This document shows positions 7,627 through 15,479 of a stretch of DNA of 46,729 nucleotides, piece by piece. Origin of the DNA: an uncultured Clostridia bacterium (GTDB lineage Bacteria > Bacillota > Clostridia > Christensenellales > UBA1242); assembly GCA_937925475.1 (NCBI GenBank), contig CALEWH010000012.1, positions 1-46,729 of the forward strand, given 5' to 3'. A program made the translations under genes and the position numbers. Numbering within the stretch: position 1 is the stretch's first letter; each line of letters starts with the position of its first letter. The notes under the pieces were generated by a model. That model ran no database searches, was not told the DNA's origin, and saw only the letters and a list, made by a program, of their open reading frames with translations.

Positions 7627-8883
7627 TTACAATTCTATTCTTTTTATGTCCGCGCCCAGCATTGCCAAGTCGTTTTCCATATTTTGATAGCCCCTATCAA
7701 TGTGCTCGACATCTTCGACTATCGTATATCCGTCCGCTGACAAACCCGCTATCGCAAGCCCTGCCCCACCACGCAAGTCATTTGCCACAACTGACGCACC
7801 ATATAGTTTTGGCACACCTTTGACTATCGCCATGCGGTTTTTGATTGTGATGTCCGCACCCATTTTGGTGAGTTGGTCGACTATCTTAAAGCGTGTTTCA
7901 AAAAGATTTTCTGTGATCACACTTGTGCCTTTGCTTATGGTTTGCAAAGTTAGTATTTGGCTCTGCAAGTCAGTAGGAAACCCAGGATATGGCAAAGTCT
8001 CAATATTTGCTATGCTCTTTGGCTTGCCATTTGCATTTACTGTGATGGTTTCGCCCTTGACTGACACCTTGACTCCCGCTTGTTTTAGTTTATCAATAAG
8101 CGCAAGGTTGTGCTCTCTGTTTGTGTTTGAAAACGCACATTTCCCGCCTGTCATTGCACACGCTATCATATATGTGCCTGTTATTATCCTATCCGAAATC
8201 GGTCGATATACACAGCCTTTCACATTTTTGACACCTTGCACAACTATCGTTGATGTTCCGCCACCACTCACCTTACAACCCATTGCATTCAAAAAGTTTT
8301 GAAGGTCAGTTATCTCAGGCTCTTTTGCCGAGTTGTAGATCGTAGTTTTGCCTTTTAGCATAACCGATGCAAGCATCAGGTTTTCGGTCGCGCCTACGCT
8401 TGGAAAATCCAAATGTATCTCGCCCGCTTTCATATTTGTTCCGTCGCAGTATATATAACCGTGTTTTTCTTCTATTTTCACATTAAGGCTTCTTAGCCCC
8501 TTCAAATGCAAATCTATCGGTCGATTTCCGATATTACATCCCCCAGGATACGCCACAGTCGCTTTCCTAAACTTCGTAAGAAGCGGTCCCAACATAAATA
8601 TTGACGACCTTACTTTTTTTGTAAATTCTTCGCCAATATAGTTTTTGTCTGTGAGTTGGGCTTGTATATGTAAAGTATCGCCATCAAAAGTGTTTTTTGC
8701 ACCAATGTGGTCGAGAATTTCTGTCATGTTGATTATGTCCGAAAACTTGCTACACTTTTCAATCACAACCATTCCGTTGCTTATGATAGATGCCGCAAGA
8801 ATAGGTAAAATCGCATTTTTTGCGGTCGGAATAACAAGACTGCCGTTAAGTCTTTTTCCGCCACATATTCTAAACGCCTCCAT
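7627..8883 (-). CDS. murA: UDP-N-acetylglucosamine 1-carboxyvinyltransferase
   Basis: 418 residues, the first committed step of peptidoglycan synthesis (PEP plus UDP-GlcNAc). Two inside-out alpha/beta domains. Active-site features are present: K22-N23 in PTAKNAILP, the catalytic and fosfomycin-sensitive cysteine C116 in PGGCNIGNRP, and the FPTDLQSQ aspartate region. Length matches the family. SD GAGGTG before ATG 8883. In the cluster it lies upstream of ftsQ with no clear terminator between them. If this is the only murA copy, fosfomycin sensitivity is expected from the Cys. Confidence 0.97.
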   Translation of the reverse strand: MEAFRICGGKRLNGSLVIPTAKNAILPILAASIISNGMVVIEKCSKFSDIINMTEILDHIGAKNTFDGDTLHIQAQLTDKNYIGEEFTKKVRSSIFMLGPLLTKFRKATVAYPGGCNIGNRPIDLHLKGLRSLNVKIEEKHGYIYCDGTNMKAGEIHLDFPSVGATENLMLASVMLKGKTTIYNSAKEPEITDLQNFLNAMGCKVSGGGTSTIVVQGVKNVKGCVYRPISDRIITGTYMIACAMTGGKCAFSNTNREHNLALIDKLKQAGVKVSVKGETITVNANGKPKSIANIETLPYPGFPTDLQSQILTLQTISKGTSVITENLFETRFKIVDQLTKMGADITIKNRMAIVKGVPKLYGASVVANDLRGGAGLAIAGLSADGYTIVEDVEHIDRGYQNMENDLAMLGADIKRIEL

Positions 8884-8908
8884 AAATACACCTCAAATTA
8901 ATATGTAT

Positions 8909-8935
8909 ATTGTATTTTATGGTAAAAAATGACAA
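8909..8935 (-). promoter_or_regulatory. Possible murA promoter
   Basis: Minus strand TTGTCA (8935-8930) and TACAAT (8914-8909); the 15-base spacer is short. The hairpin next to it (8936-8953, GGTGTGA / TCACATC) with a delayed T run may terminate the upstream CYTH gene. Confidence 0.35.
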
Positions 8936-9007
8936 GATGTGAAAACTCACACCTTGCCAAATGGTTTTATTTTAATCGCAACAACCTAAAAAATACGACA
9001 AATGATA

Positions 9008-9580
9008 TCACTTATCTTTGTGCAAAAGCATAAAAACCTTTTTACACGAATAGTCATCCCCCAACTTCAAACCAAGAGTGCGCACAAATCTCGACATAAG
9101 GTCAAACTTTTCTTCCTTAGTTAAGCCCGACATACTCTCATTTTCTTCGTATTCTATAAAAGTGCCAAGACCTTCGATAACTTGAACAGCAAAACAAGTT
9201 TCGCCTTTTTTGTAAACATACGAATTGTTTTTCACAACACAGTAGTTGTTAAGACCCGAAGCAACAAAGATATCAATGGCGTTTTTCAACGAATTTACTT
9301 TTGCTTTTATTTTCTCTTCTGAGACGACATTCATATATTGATCCACTTCTTTCTTTTTATAGCACAGTTGAACTTCTTCGTGGTCAGACACCACCTGCCT
9401 TACTAAAAACGAGTTGTTTAGTAGGTCGAGATATTTCACATCACTTATGTCGTCAATTTTAGAAAAATACCAATCGTTTAATTGATAGATTTCAATCAAT
9501 TCAAAACCATTGTTTTGCAAAATAGTTTTTATCTTGTCAAGCGAGTCAAACACTTGAACAGTAATCTCTGTTTCTTTCAT
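9008..9580 (-). CDS. CYTH-domain protein (class IV adenylate cyclase/triphosphatase-like)
   Basis: 190 residues. The pattern fits the CYTH (triphosphate tunnel metalloenzyme) family: an N-terminal strand with ETEITVQV (ExExK-like, but the lysine is not clear), NGFELIEIYQLNDWYF, the basic strand SFLVRQ, and GTFIEYEENE near residues 140-150, equivalent to the GTFLEIE strand. Family members hydrolyse or cyclise triphosphates; which is done here cannot be told. Starts 9 bases after the methyltransferase stop, whose TAG merges with the SD (TTAGGAG), so the pair is co-translated. It sits between ftsW and murA, where murG is often found. Confidence 0.7.
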   Translation of the reverse strand: MKETEITVQVFDSLDKIKTILQNNGFELIEIYQLNDWYFSKIDDISDVKYLDLLNNSFLVRQVVSDHEEVQLCYKKKEVDQYMNVVSEEKIKAKVNSLKNAIDIFVASGLNNYCVVKNNSYVYKKGETCFAVQVIEGLGTFIEYEENESMSGLTKEEKFDLMSRFVRTLGLKLGDDYSCKKVFMLLHKDK

Positions 9581-9589
9581 ACTTTTCTC

Positions 9590-10291
9590 CTAAGATATTT
9601 GCAAGTTTTCATTTTCTTTTGAGCAAACTACAACCATTGAATTATTAAAACCCATTATCCTATCAGTGTTAAATTTATCAATAATTGTTAGATGCGCTGT
9701 TGACAACTCTTTTAAAAAAGTTGTCCAATTTACAATACGACACGATGTTGACGCAACACTTACTGTTTTACCTTTAAAATCTCTTTCGATCAGATCAAAG
9801 GACTTTGTAATGTCGCTATTATTCTTTTCGTTTATTCCGTCACCCATAATAGTAATTATTGCCTTTCCATTAGCATTCAAATGAGTGCTTACAAACTCTA
9901 AAAACCTATTTCTGTCTTCATTTTTTACCAACATATGCAATGTTGAGACACTATAAATATAATCAAACTTTTCATCCAAATCGTTGTCCAAAGCATCCAA
10001 CACAAAAAAATTTGAATCCGATAATTTGTTTTGTTTACATTGTTTTTTGCACCACGATATTGCTTCTGGTGAGACATCTGTCGCAACAACATTCAATCCA
10101 TTAGTCAATAGATAAATCGCATTTTGACCTTCGCCACAACCAATCTCCAATATTTTCGAACTTCTATTTGCACCATATTTCAATAGCAATTCCAAGATAA
10201 TTTCGGAAGGTTTTTCATCCGCCCACGAAGTATTTTCTTCCAAATGGATTTTTTTATATCTTTCTTCATAGGCTTCATAATATTTTTTCAT
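9590..10291 (-). CDS. Class I SAM-dependent methyltransferase
   Basis: 233 residues with a Rossmann methyltransferase core: motif I KILEIGCGEGQNAIYL (about 45-60), the acidic end of strand 2 VVATDVSPEAI, then FDYIYSVSTLHML (motif IV region) and GKAIITIMG. N-terminal KKYYEAYEERYKKIH resembles small-molecule methyltransferases of the Tellurite-resistance/UbiE type, but the substrate cannot be inferred. ATG 10291 has SD GGAGAG; the longer frame to 10336 has no SD. Own promoter upstream; followed directly by the CYTH gene. The pair is more A+T rich than the surrounding division genes. Confidence 0.8.
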   Translation of the reverse strand: MKKYYEAYEERYKKIHLEENTSWADEKPSEIILELLLKYGANRSSKILEIGCGEGQNAIYLLTNGLNVVATDVSPEAISWCKKQCKQNKLSDSNFFVLDALDNDLDEKFDYIYSVSTLHMLVKNEDRNRFLEFVSTHLNANGKAIITIMGDGINEKNNSDITKSFDLIERDFKGKTVSVASTSCRIVNWTTFLKELSTAHLTIIDKFNTDRIMGFNNSMVVVCSKENENLQIS

Positions 10292-10366
10292 ACGTACTCT
10301 CCTACTACAAACAATATCACAAAAACAACCAAGCACTTATCAAATTAAGTATGACTTTCTAGATTA

Positions 10367-10375
10367 AGTATAACA
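10367..10375 (-). promoter_or_regulatory. Extended -10 promoter of the methyltransferase-CYTH pair
   Basis: Minus strand TGTTATACT (10375-10367), an extended -10 element. The -35 region (TTTATT) is weak. Confidence 0.5.
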
Positions 10376-10402
10376 TAAAACAAATTTTTAATAAATCAAA
10401 TA

Positions 10403-10432
10403 TCAAAAAAAGCAGAGTTTTTAGACTCTGCT
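10403..10432 (-). terminator. Intrinsic terminator of the rsmH-ftsW operon
   Basis: Arms 10411-10418 and 10425-10432 (AGCAGAGT / ACTCTGCT), then seven T on the minus strand. It overlaps the last codons and stop of ftsW. Confidence 0.9.
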
Positions 10433-11569
10433 CTTTTTTAGTTTTGTGGTTTTTAATTTGCCAAAAACATTTATGTTTTCATACTCACTGCTATAATTTG
10501 CTATGTTTACAAGTATCCCTACTCCTGTCATAAACACAGACAGTGATGTTCCACCTGCCGATATAAACGGAAGCGGAATGCCTGTTGGTGGAATACTCCC
10601 TGTGACGACCGCAATGTTTATGATCAACTGTGTAGCGATAAGCATTGTTATGCCACTAGCAAGATAAGCACCCATTCTGTCCTTTGCTCTGTACGCTATC
10701 TTAACCCCTTCCAATATAAATAGCAAGTACACGATTATCACAAGCAGACACCCTAAAAATCCCCATTCTTCGCCTATTATCGAAAATATAAAATCGCTTT
10801 CACTAAAAGGCAAAAATAAGTATTTTTGGCGACTATTAAACAGTCCTACGCCAAAGAGTCCGCCACCACCAAGCGAGTAAAGCGACTGGATGAGCTGAAA
10901 TCCTTCTTCTTTGGGGTTTGCCCAAGGATTGACAAACGCCATTAGTCGCGACAGTCTGTATGGTTCGACAATAATCAGTAGCGGAACAAGTGCAAGTGCT
11001 GGGATTGCGATAATGAGAAAGTGTTTTAGACTTATTCCACCCACAAACAACATTCCCACAAGCACCATGCCAATGCACAAAGTTACACTAAGATTAGGTT
11101 CGAGCAAAACCAGCATACATATTATGCCACCAGCGAGCAAGAGCGGAATTAAGGTTTTAAAACTCTTCATCCGCTTATAGTTGGTTGAGAGATATGACGC
11201 TGAAAAAATTACAAAGCCAAATTTTGCGACTTCACTACTTTGCAAAGTAAATCCGCCCACACCTATCCAACGCCTAGCACCATTGCTGGTTATTCCCACG
11301 CCGGGAACAAACACCATGAGCAACAGCACAATAGACACCGAAATAATCCACCAGCGGATTTTATAAAACTTGTGATAGTCAAACATGCTCACAAACAAAA
11401 GTCCGACCACTCCCAGCAAAAAGCCTAGAAATTGTTTTTTAACAAAATAGAAAGCATCGCCATATCGGCTTTGAGCCGAATACATACTTGCGCTGTAAAT
11501 CATAACCATGCCAAACACGCAAAGCAACAACATCAGTAGTACTATTCGTTTGCCTTTAATTTTTGCCAT
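10421..11569 (-). CDS. ftsW: SEDS peptidoglycan glycosyltransferase FtsW
   Basis: 382 residues, about ten transmembrane helices. SEDS hallmarks: GARRWIGVGGFTLQSSEVAKF, LLEPNLSVTLC with its membrane acidic residue, SLYSLGGGGLFGVGLFNSRQKYLFLPFSESDFIFSIIGEEWG, and GIPLPFISAGGTSLSVFM near the end. It polymerises lipid II at the septum with the class B PBP encoded in the same operon (15480-17387). ATG 11569 is chosen (SD AAGGTG); it overlaps the end of murD by 14 bases. An RodA assignment is less likely given the dcw context. Confidence 0.94.
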   Translation of the reverse strand: MAKIKGKRIVLLMLLLCVFGMVMIYSASMYSAQSRYGDAFYFVKKQFLGFLLGVVGLLFVSMFDYHKFYKIRWWIISVSIVLLLMVFVPGVGITSNGARRWIGVGGFTLQSSEVAKFGFVIFSASYLSTNYKRMKSFKTLIPLLLAGGIICMLVLLEPNLSVTLCIGMVLVGMLFVGGISLKHFLIIAIPALALVPLLIIVEPYRLSRLMAFVNPWANPKEEGFQLIQSLYSLGGGGLFGVGLFNSRQKYLFLPFSESDFIFSIIGEEWGFLGCLLVIIVYLLFILEGVKIAYRAKDRMGAYLASGITMLIATQLIINIAVVTGSIPPTGIPLPFISAGGTSLSVFMTGVGILVNIANYSSEYENINVFGKLKTTKLKKSRV

Positions 11570-12851
11570 TGCCACACCTTTTCATGACCGCATTCTTAAA
11601 AAACTCACCTCTTTGTTCGTAAGAGTCAAATTCGTCAAAACTAGCACAGCCGGGCGACAACAACACAGTATCACCGCGTTTTGCTATGTCGTGCGCTATC
11701 TCTATCGCACTAGCCAAATGCTTTGTTGTGTGAAAAGAAATTTTTTCTTTTTTAAGTTGTTTGCCGATATTCTTTCTAGCACTGCCAAACAAAACCACTT
11801 TGCAGTTATCGTTTTTAAGGTCGTTTGCAAGTGTGCAAAAATTTAGTTTTTTATTTTGCCCACCCAAAAGCAACACTACTCCACCAGTAGTTCGTGATAG
11901 GGCATATTTTGTAGCATGTATATTTGTTGCCTTGCTGTCGTTGATGTATGTGACACCTTTGCTTTTTAATACAAACTCATATCTATTGTGAAAATCATTA
12001 TCTTTTAAAGTATCTTTGACTATATCTCCACTTATCCCCATAATGTTTGCGACTCCACAAAGTGCTAATTGGTCATCTAGCGGAATGTTTGCATTGGCTT
12101 TGACGCTCTGCTCACCTTGCTCACCCCAAACTATCTTGTCACCACTTACATACACATCTTTTTTTGAGTGCGCAGAAAAGTATTTTATGTTTCCACTTAT
12201 CTCTGTTGACACTTGATATGCGTATTTGTCATCAAAATTTATAAGAACATTGTCATCATTTTTGCAGTTTTTAAACAATGCTTTTTTACAATCGTAGTAG
12301 TTTTTAAAAGTTTTGTGACGGTCAAGATGGTCAACATCAATGTTTAGTAAAATCGATATGTATGGCAAAAATTTGTCAGTTGCTTCAAGTTGGAAACTAC
12401 TTACTTCACACACTATGTAATCAAGTTCTTTATTATATGCACTAGACAAAGGCACACCAATATTGCCATATGCCATAGACTTAAATCCCGCAAGTCCCAA
12501 CATCTTATTGATTAGACCGACAGTGGTTGTTTTGCCATTTGTCCCAGTTACTGCAATGACATCTGCATTAGTAAACCAAAAGCCAAATTCGAGTTCGCTA
12601 ATGATTTTAATTCCCATTCTCTCAGCCAACTTAATGTATTTATTAAAAATACTTATGCCAGGTGACAAAACTATAAGGTCAAACTTAGACAGTATCGACT
12701 TGTTTAGTTTCGAATGAAAACAACCGCCATCAATTTTTATTTGCCTATCATATATTGAGTATTTTACTCCAATGTCTTTGAGTACCTTTTCTACACTTTT
12801 CCCACTTACACCATAACCCATTATCAAAACATTTTTGTAGTCAAAATCCAT
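11556..12851 (-). CDS. murD: UDP-N-acetylmuramoylalanine-D-glutamate ligase
   Basis: 431 residues. N-terminal Rossmann domain binding UDP (NVLIMGYGVSGKS), central ATPase domain with P-loop VTGTNGKTTT at 101-110, then EVSSFQLEATDKFLPYISILLNIDVDHLDRH, and a C-terminal domain with YINDSKATNIHATKYAL, the family motif that positions D-Glu. It adds D-glutamate to UDP-MurNAc-L-Ala in the cytoplasm. ATG 12851 has SD AGGAGGTG; a GTG two codons upstream overlaps the SD and is rejected. Between mraY and ftsW. Confidence 0.96.
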   Translation of the reverse strand: MDFDYKNVLIMGYGVSGKSVEKVLKDIGVKYSIYDRQIKIDGGCFHSKLNKSILSKFDLIVLSPGISIFNKYIKLAERMGIKIISELEFGFWFTNADVIAVTGTNGKTTTVGLINKMLGLAGFKSMAYGNIGVPLSSAYNKELDYIVCEVSSFQLEATDKFLPYISILLNIDVDHLDRHKTFKNYYDCKKALFKNCKNDDNVLINFDDKYAYQVSTEISGNIKYFSAHSKKDVYVSGDKIVWGEQGEQSVKANANIPLDDQLALCGVANIMGISGDIVKDTLKDNDFHNRYEFVLKSKGVTYINDSKATNIHATKYALSRTTGGVVLLLGGQNKKLNFCTLANDLKNDNCKVVLFGSARKNIGKQLKKEKISFHTTKHLASAIEIAHDIAKRGDTVLLSPGCASFDEFDSYEQRGEFFKNAVMKRCGNGKN

Positions 12852-12860
12852 ACACACCTC

Positions 12861-13847
12861 CTAAAATAAAAACACTATAAGCAGTAGACTTATAATAAGT
12901 GTAATGACCGAATATATTGTCACGATTTTTGTTTCTTTAATTCCACACATCTCAAAATGGTGATGAAGTGGCGCCATTTTAAAAATGCGTTTTTTAGTAC
13001 ATTTGTAGTACCCTACTTGCATCATGACGCTAACCACTGATACTACAAACATTATCCCAATAATAGGCATCAAAAAGTAAAACCTACTAAAACACGCAAG
13101 CGTGGCCACAAACCCACCAAGTGCAAGTGATCCAGTGTCACCCATAAAGATTTTTGCAGGATACGAATTGAAACACACAAAAGCAAGGATACTGCCACAA
13201 AACCCCGTAGCAAGCGTCATAAGGCTAGTATATTCTGACAATAAATATGTGGAAACTGTCATTTTTGAAAAACAAATAAAAATGTAAAAAACAAAGCCAA
13301 TTATATAAAAAATGCTAGTTTTTCCCGCAAGTCCGTCCAATCCATCAGTCAAATTGACTGCGTTTGTAACCGCTAAAAATACAAACACAACGAATGGAAT
13401 GATCCACCATTTAAAATCAATCACTCTTAGGCTAAAAGGCAAAATCACTGTCGATCCCACAAGCCCCGAAGAATACACGAAGACAGCCACAATTATCGCA
13501 ATGCCAAATTGTCCAACAAATTTTTGATAGGCTTTTAGTCCTTCATTGTGTTTTAATTTTATTTTCAAAAAGTCGTCCAAAAACCCAAGCAAAGCATAGC
13601 AAAGTGTAATAATTAACGCAAGAAGTGACAAAAACTTATCACCGCGTATTACAAAATATGAGGCAACAAGCCCTATCAAAAATATAAATCCACCCATAGT
13701 TGGAGTGCCTTGTTTTGACGAATGCGCGTCTACATAATGCAATATGTTTTGACCTGCTCTAAGTCGTCGCATTATAAATATAACTAGTGGTGCAAATATA
13801 AGACTTGCAAAAAATCCGATTAAAAACATCATTACAAATTGACCCAT
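12861..13847 (-). CDS. mraY: Phospho-N-acetylmuramoyl-pentapeptide transferase
   Basis: 328 residues, about ten transmembrane helices. MraY motifs: GTPTMGGFIFL, LGFLDDFLKI (the DD pair), AVNLTDGLDGLAG, FMGDTGSLALGGF and the loop MAPLHHHFEMCG. It makes lipid I at the inner face of the membrane from UDP-MurNAc-pentapeptide and undecaprenyl phosphate. SD GGAGGTG. Directly follows murE; murF, which usually lies between them, is absent. Confidence 0.97.
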   Translation of the reverse strand: MGQFVMMFLIGFFASLIFAPLVIFIMRRLRAGQNILHYVDAHSSKQGTPTMGGFIFLIGLVASYFVIRGDKFLSLLALIITLCYALLGFLDDFLKIKLKHNEGLKAYQKFVGQFGIAIIVAVFVYSSGLVGSTVILPFSLRVIDFKWWIIPFVVFVFLAVTNAVNLTDGLDGLAGKTSIFYIIGFVFYIFICFSKMTVSTYLLSEYTSLMTLATGFCGSILAFVCFNSYPAKIFMGDTGSLALGGFVATLACFSRFYFLMPIIGIMFVVSVVSVMMQVGYYKCTKKRIFKMAPLHHHFEMCGIKETKIVTIYSVITLIISLLLIVFLF

Positions 13848-13865
13848 TTTGCACCTCCATTAGTT

Positions 13866-15317
13866 TTATTTCAATTTATTTACAACATCAATATCAGAGT
13901 ATTTTATATATGCGCCCTTCACCTTTTGATATTTTTCAGCACCTTTTCCCAGTATTATTAGGGTTTCATTATCAACCATATTGTCAAAAGCAAACTTTAT
14001 AGCTTTTTCTCTATCTTCTATCTCGATACATTCGCAGGTTATCCCCTGTTTTATGTCAGAAACAATACTATCAAAACTTGCATCGCAAGGATTATCACTA
14101 GACAAAACTATTCGATCACTATATTTGCTAGCGACTTGTCCCATCATTTTTCTTTTAACACTGTCCGAATATCCTACACACCCAAACAATGTGGTCAGTT
14201 TGCCTTTTCTTAAATTCTTAACAAGCGAAAGCACTTTTTCAAAACCATCTGGCGTGTGTGCAAAATCAACTATAATCTTTTTATTTGCCCCAAAATCATA
14301 TGTCATCCACCTTCCTTCAATGTTTTTTATCGAATTAATGGTGTTTTTTATGGTTTTGTCGTCAATTCCGAGAAGCCTGCAAGCACCAATAGACGCCATG
14401 ATATTGTATACATTATAATCGCCTATAAGATGAGTTTTGATACTATAAATATCATCAAAAGCATTTACAATAAATGACATATAGTCAAAAGTCATTTTTA
14501 TATCAACAGCAAATATATTTGCAGGCCGAGTCAATCCAAAACTCACACAAGGAACATCTGTCGAATATGCAATCTTCATTCCCAAGTCATCGTCTATATT
14601 GACAACACACTCTTTCACATAACTCGACACAAAGAAACTCGCCTTAACATGCGCATAATTTTCCATTGTTTTGAAAAAATCCAAGTGTTCGTTGCTAATA
14701 TTAGTAAAAACACCAACATCAAACTTCAATCCAGCGATTTTTTGATAGAAAATGGCGTGAGCAGAAACTTCCATAACAACATACTCAACACCAAAAGCGT
14801 ACATTTGACTCAAAAAATAGTGCAAATCAATAGGGTCAGGAGTTGTCATATTGCTTGGCAAAACAATATCACCAAATTGCACACCATTTGTGCCAATAAG
14901 TCCCACTTTTTTGTTGGATTTTTTCAAAACTTCATAAATAATCGACGCAGTGGTGGTCTTTCCGTTACTTCCCGTAACACCGACAAGTTTCATCTTTTCA
15001 TCTACTCGACCATAAAAGTTTTTAGCCATAATACTCATCGCCATTCTGACATCGCACACTTTTACAAAAACGACACCTTTCACAAGATATTGATCAATAC
15101 TTTTCAATCTATCGTCACACATATAAACGACGGCTTTTGCGCCATTTTTTATCGCTTCGCCGATATACTCTCTCCCGTCATTTTCACCATCACACACAGC
15201 AAAAAACAAATAGTTTTTTTCAATATTTTTGGAGTTGTGACTAAGCCCACAAATATTTATGTTTTTAAAATTGACACATTCATAATTAATACTTACTAGT
15301 ATTTCACTTAGTTTCAT
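13866..15317 (-). CDS. murE: UDP-MurNAc-tripeptide ligase MurE, altered specificity motif
   Basis: 483 residues. Three Mur-ligase domains: LSHNSKNIEKNYLFFAVCDG at the N-terminus, P-loop VTGSNGKTTT around 114-123, TTPDPIDLHYFLSQM, VVMEVSAHAIF, EGRWMTYDFG, DFAHTPDGFEKVL. It adds the third amino acid of the stem peptide. The specificity loop reads DNPCDA at 408-413 rather than the DNPR of meso-diaminopimelate enzymes, and GKGHE is GKGAE, so the amino acid added is uncertain. ATG 15317 has SD GGAGG; the longer frame to 15356 has none. 162 bases separate it from spoVD upstream. Confidence 0.93.
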   Translation of the reverse strand: MKLSEILVSINYECVNFKNINICGLSHNSKNIEKNYLFFAVCDGENDGREYIGEAIKNGAKAVVYMCDDRLKSIDQYLVKGVVFVKVCDVRMAMSIMAKNFYGRVDEKMKLVGVTGSNGKTTTASIIYEVLKKSNKKVGLIGTNGVQFGDIVLPSNMTTPDPIDLHYFLSQMYAFGVEYVVMEVSAHAIFYQKIAGLKFDVGVFTNISNEHLDFFKTMENYAHVKASFFVSSYVKECVVNIDDDLGMKIAYSTDVPCVSFGLTRPANIFAVDIKMTFDYMSFIVNAFDDIYSIKTHLIGDYNVYNIMASIGACRLLGIDDKTIKNTINSIKNIEGRWMTYDFGANKKIIVDFAHTPDGFEKVLSLVKNLRKGKLTTLFGCVGYSDSVKRKMMGQVASKYSDRIVLSSDNPCDASFDSIVSDIKQGITCECIEIEDREKAIKFAFDNMVDNETLIILGKGAEKYQKVKGAYIKYSDIDVVNKLK

Positions 15318-15436
15318 AAGTCCTCCAAATACATTTTCTATATTATAATATATCAATTATTAATAAGCACCCTTGTGACAAATGTCGACAAGTTAATGTC
15401 ACAAAATCCCCTATTTTACGACACAAAACGCAATTT

Positions 15437-15459
15437 TGCATAGTACTTTGCATAGTACT
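15437..15459 (-). repeat. Tandem 11-base direct repeat (AGTACTATGCA twice)
   Basis: Two copies of TGCATAGTACT (plus-strand 15437-15447 and 15449-15459) in the spoVD-murE gap, 21 bases after the spoVD stop. On the minus strand this reads AGTACTATGCAAAGTACTATGCA. A near-identical tandem lies after groEL (34893-34913). Confidence 0.6.
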
Positions 15460-15479
15460 CCAAAATCCAACCAAAAGCA

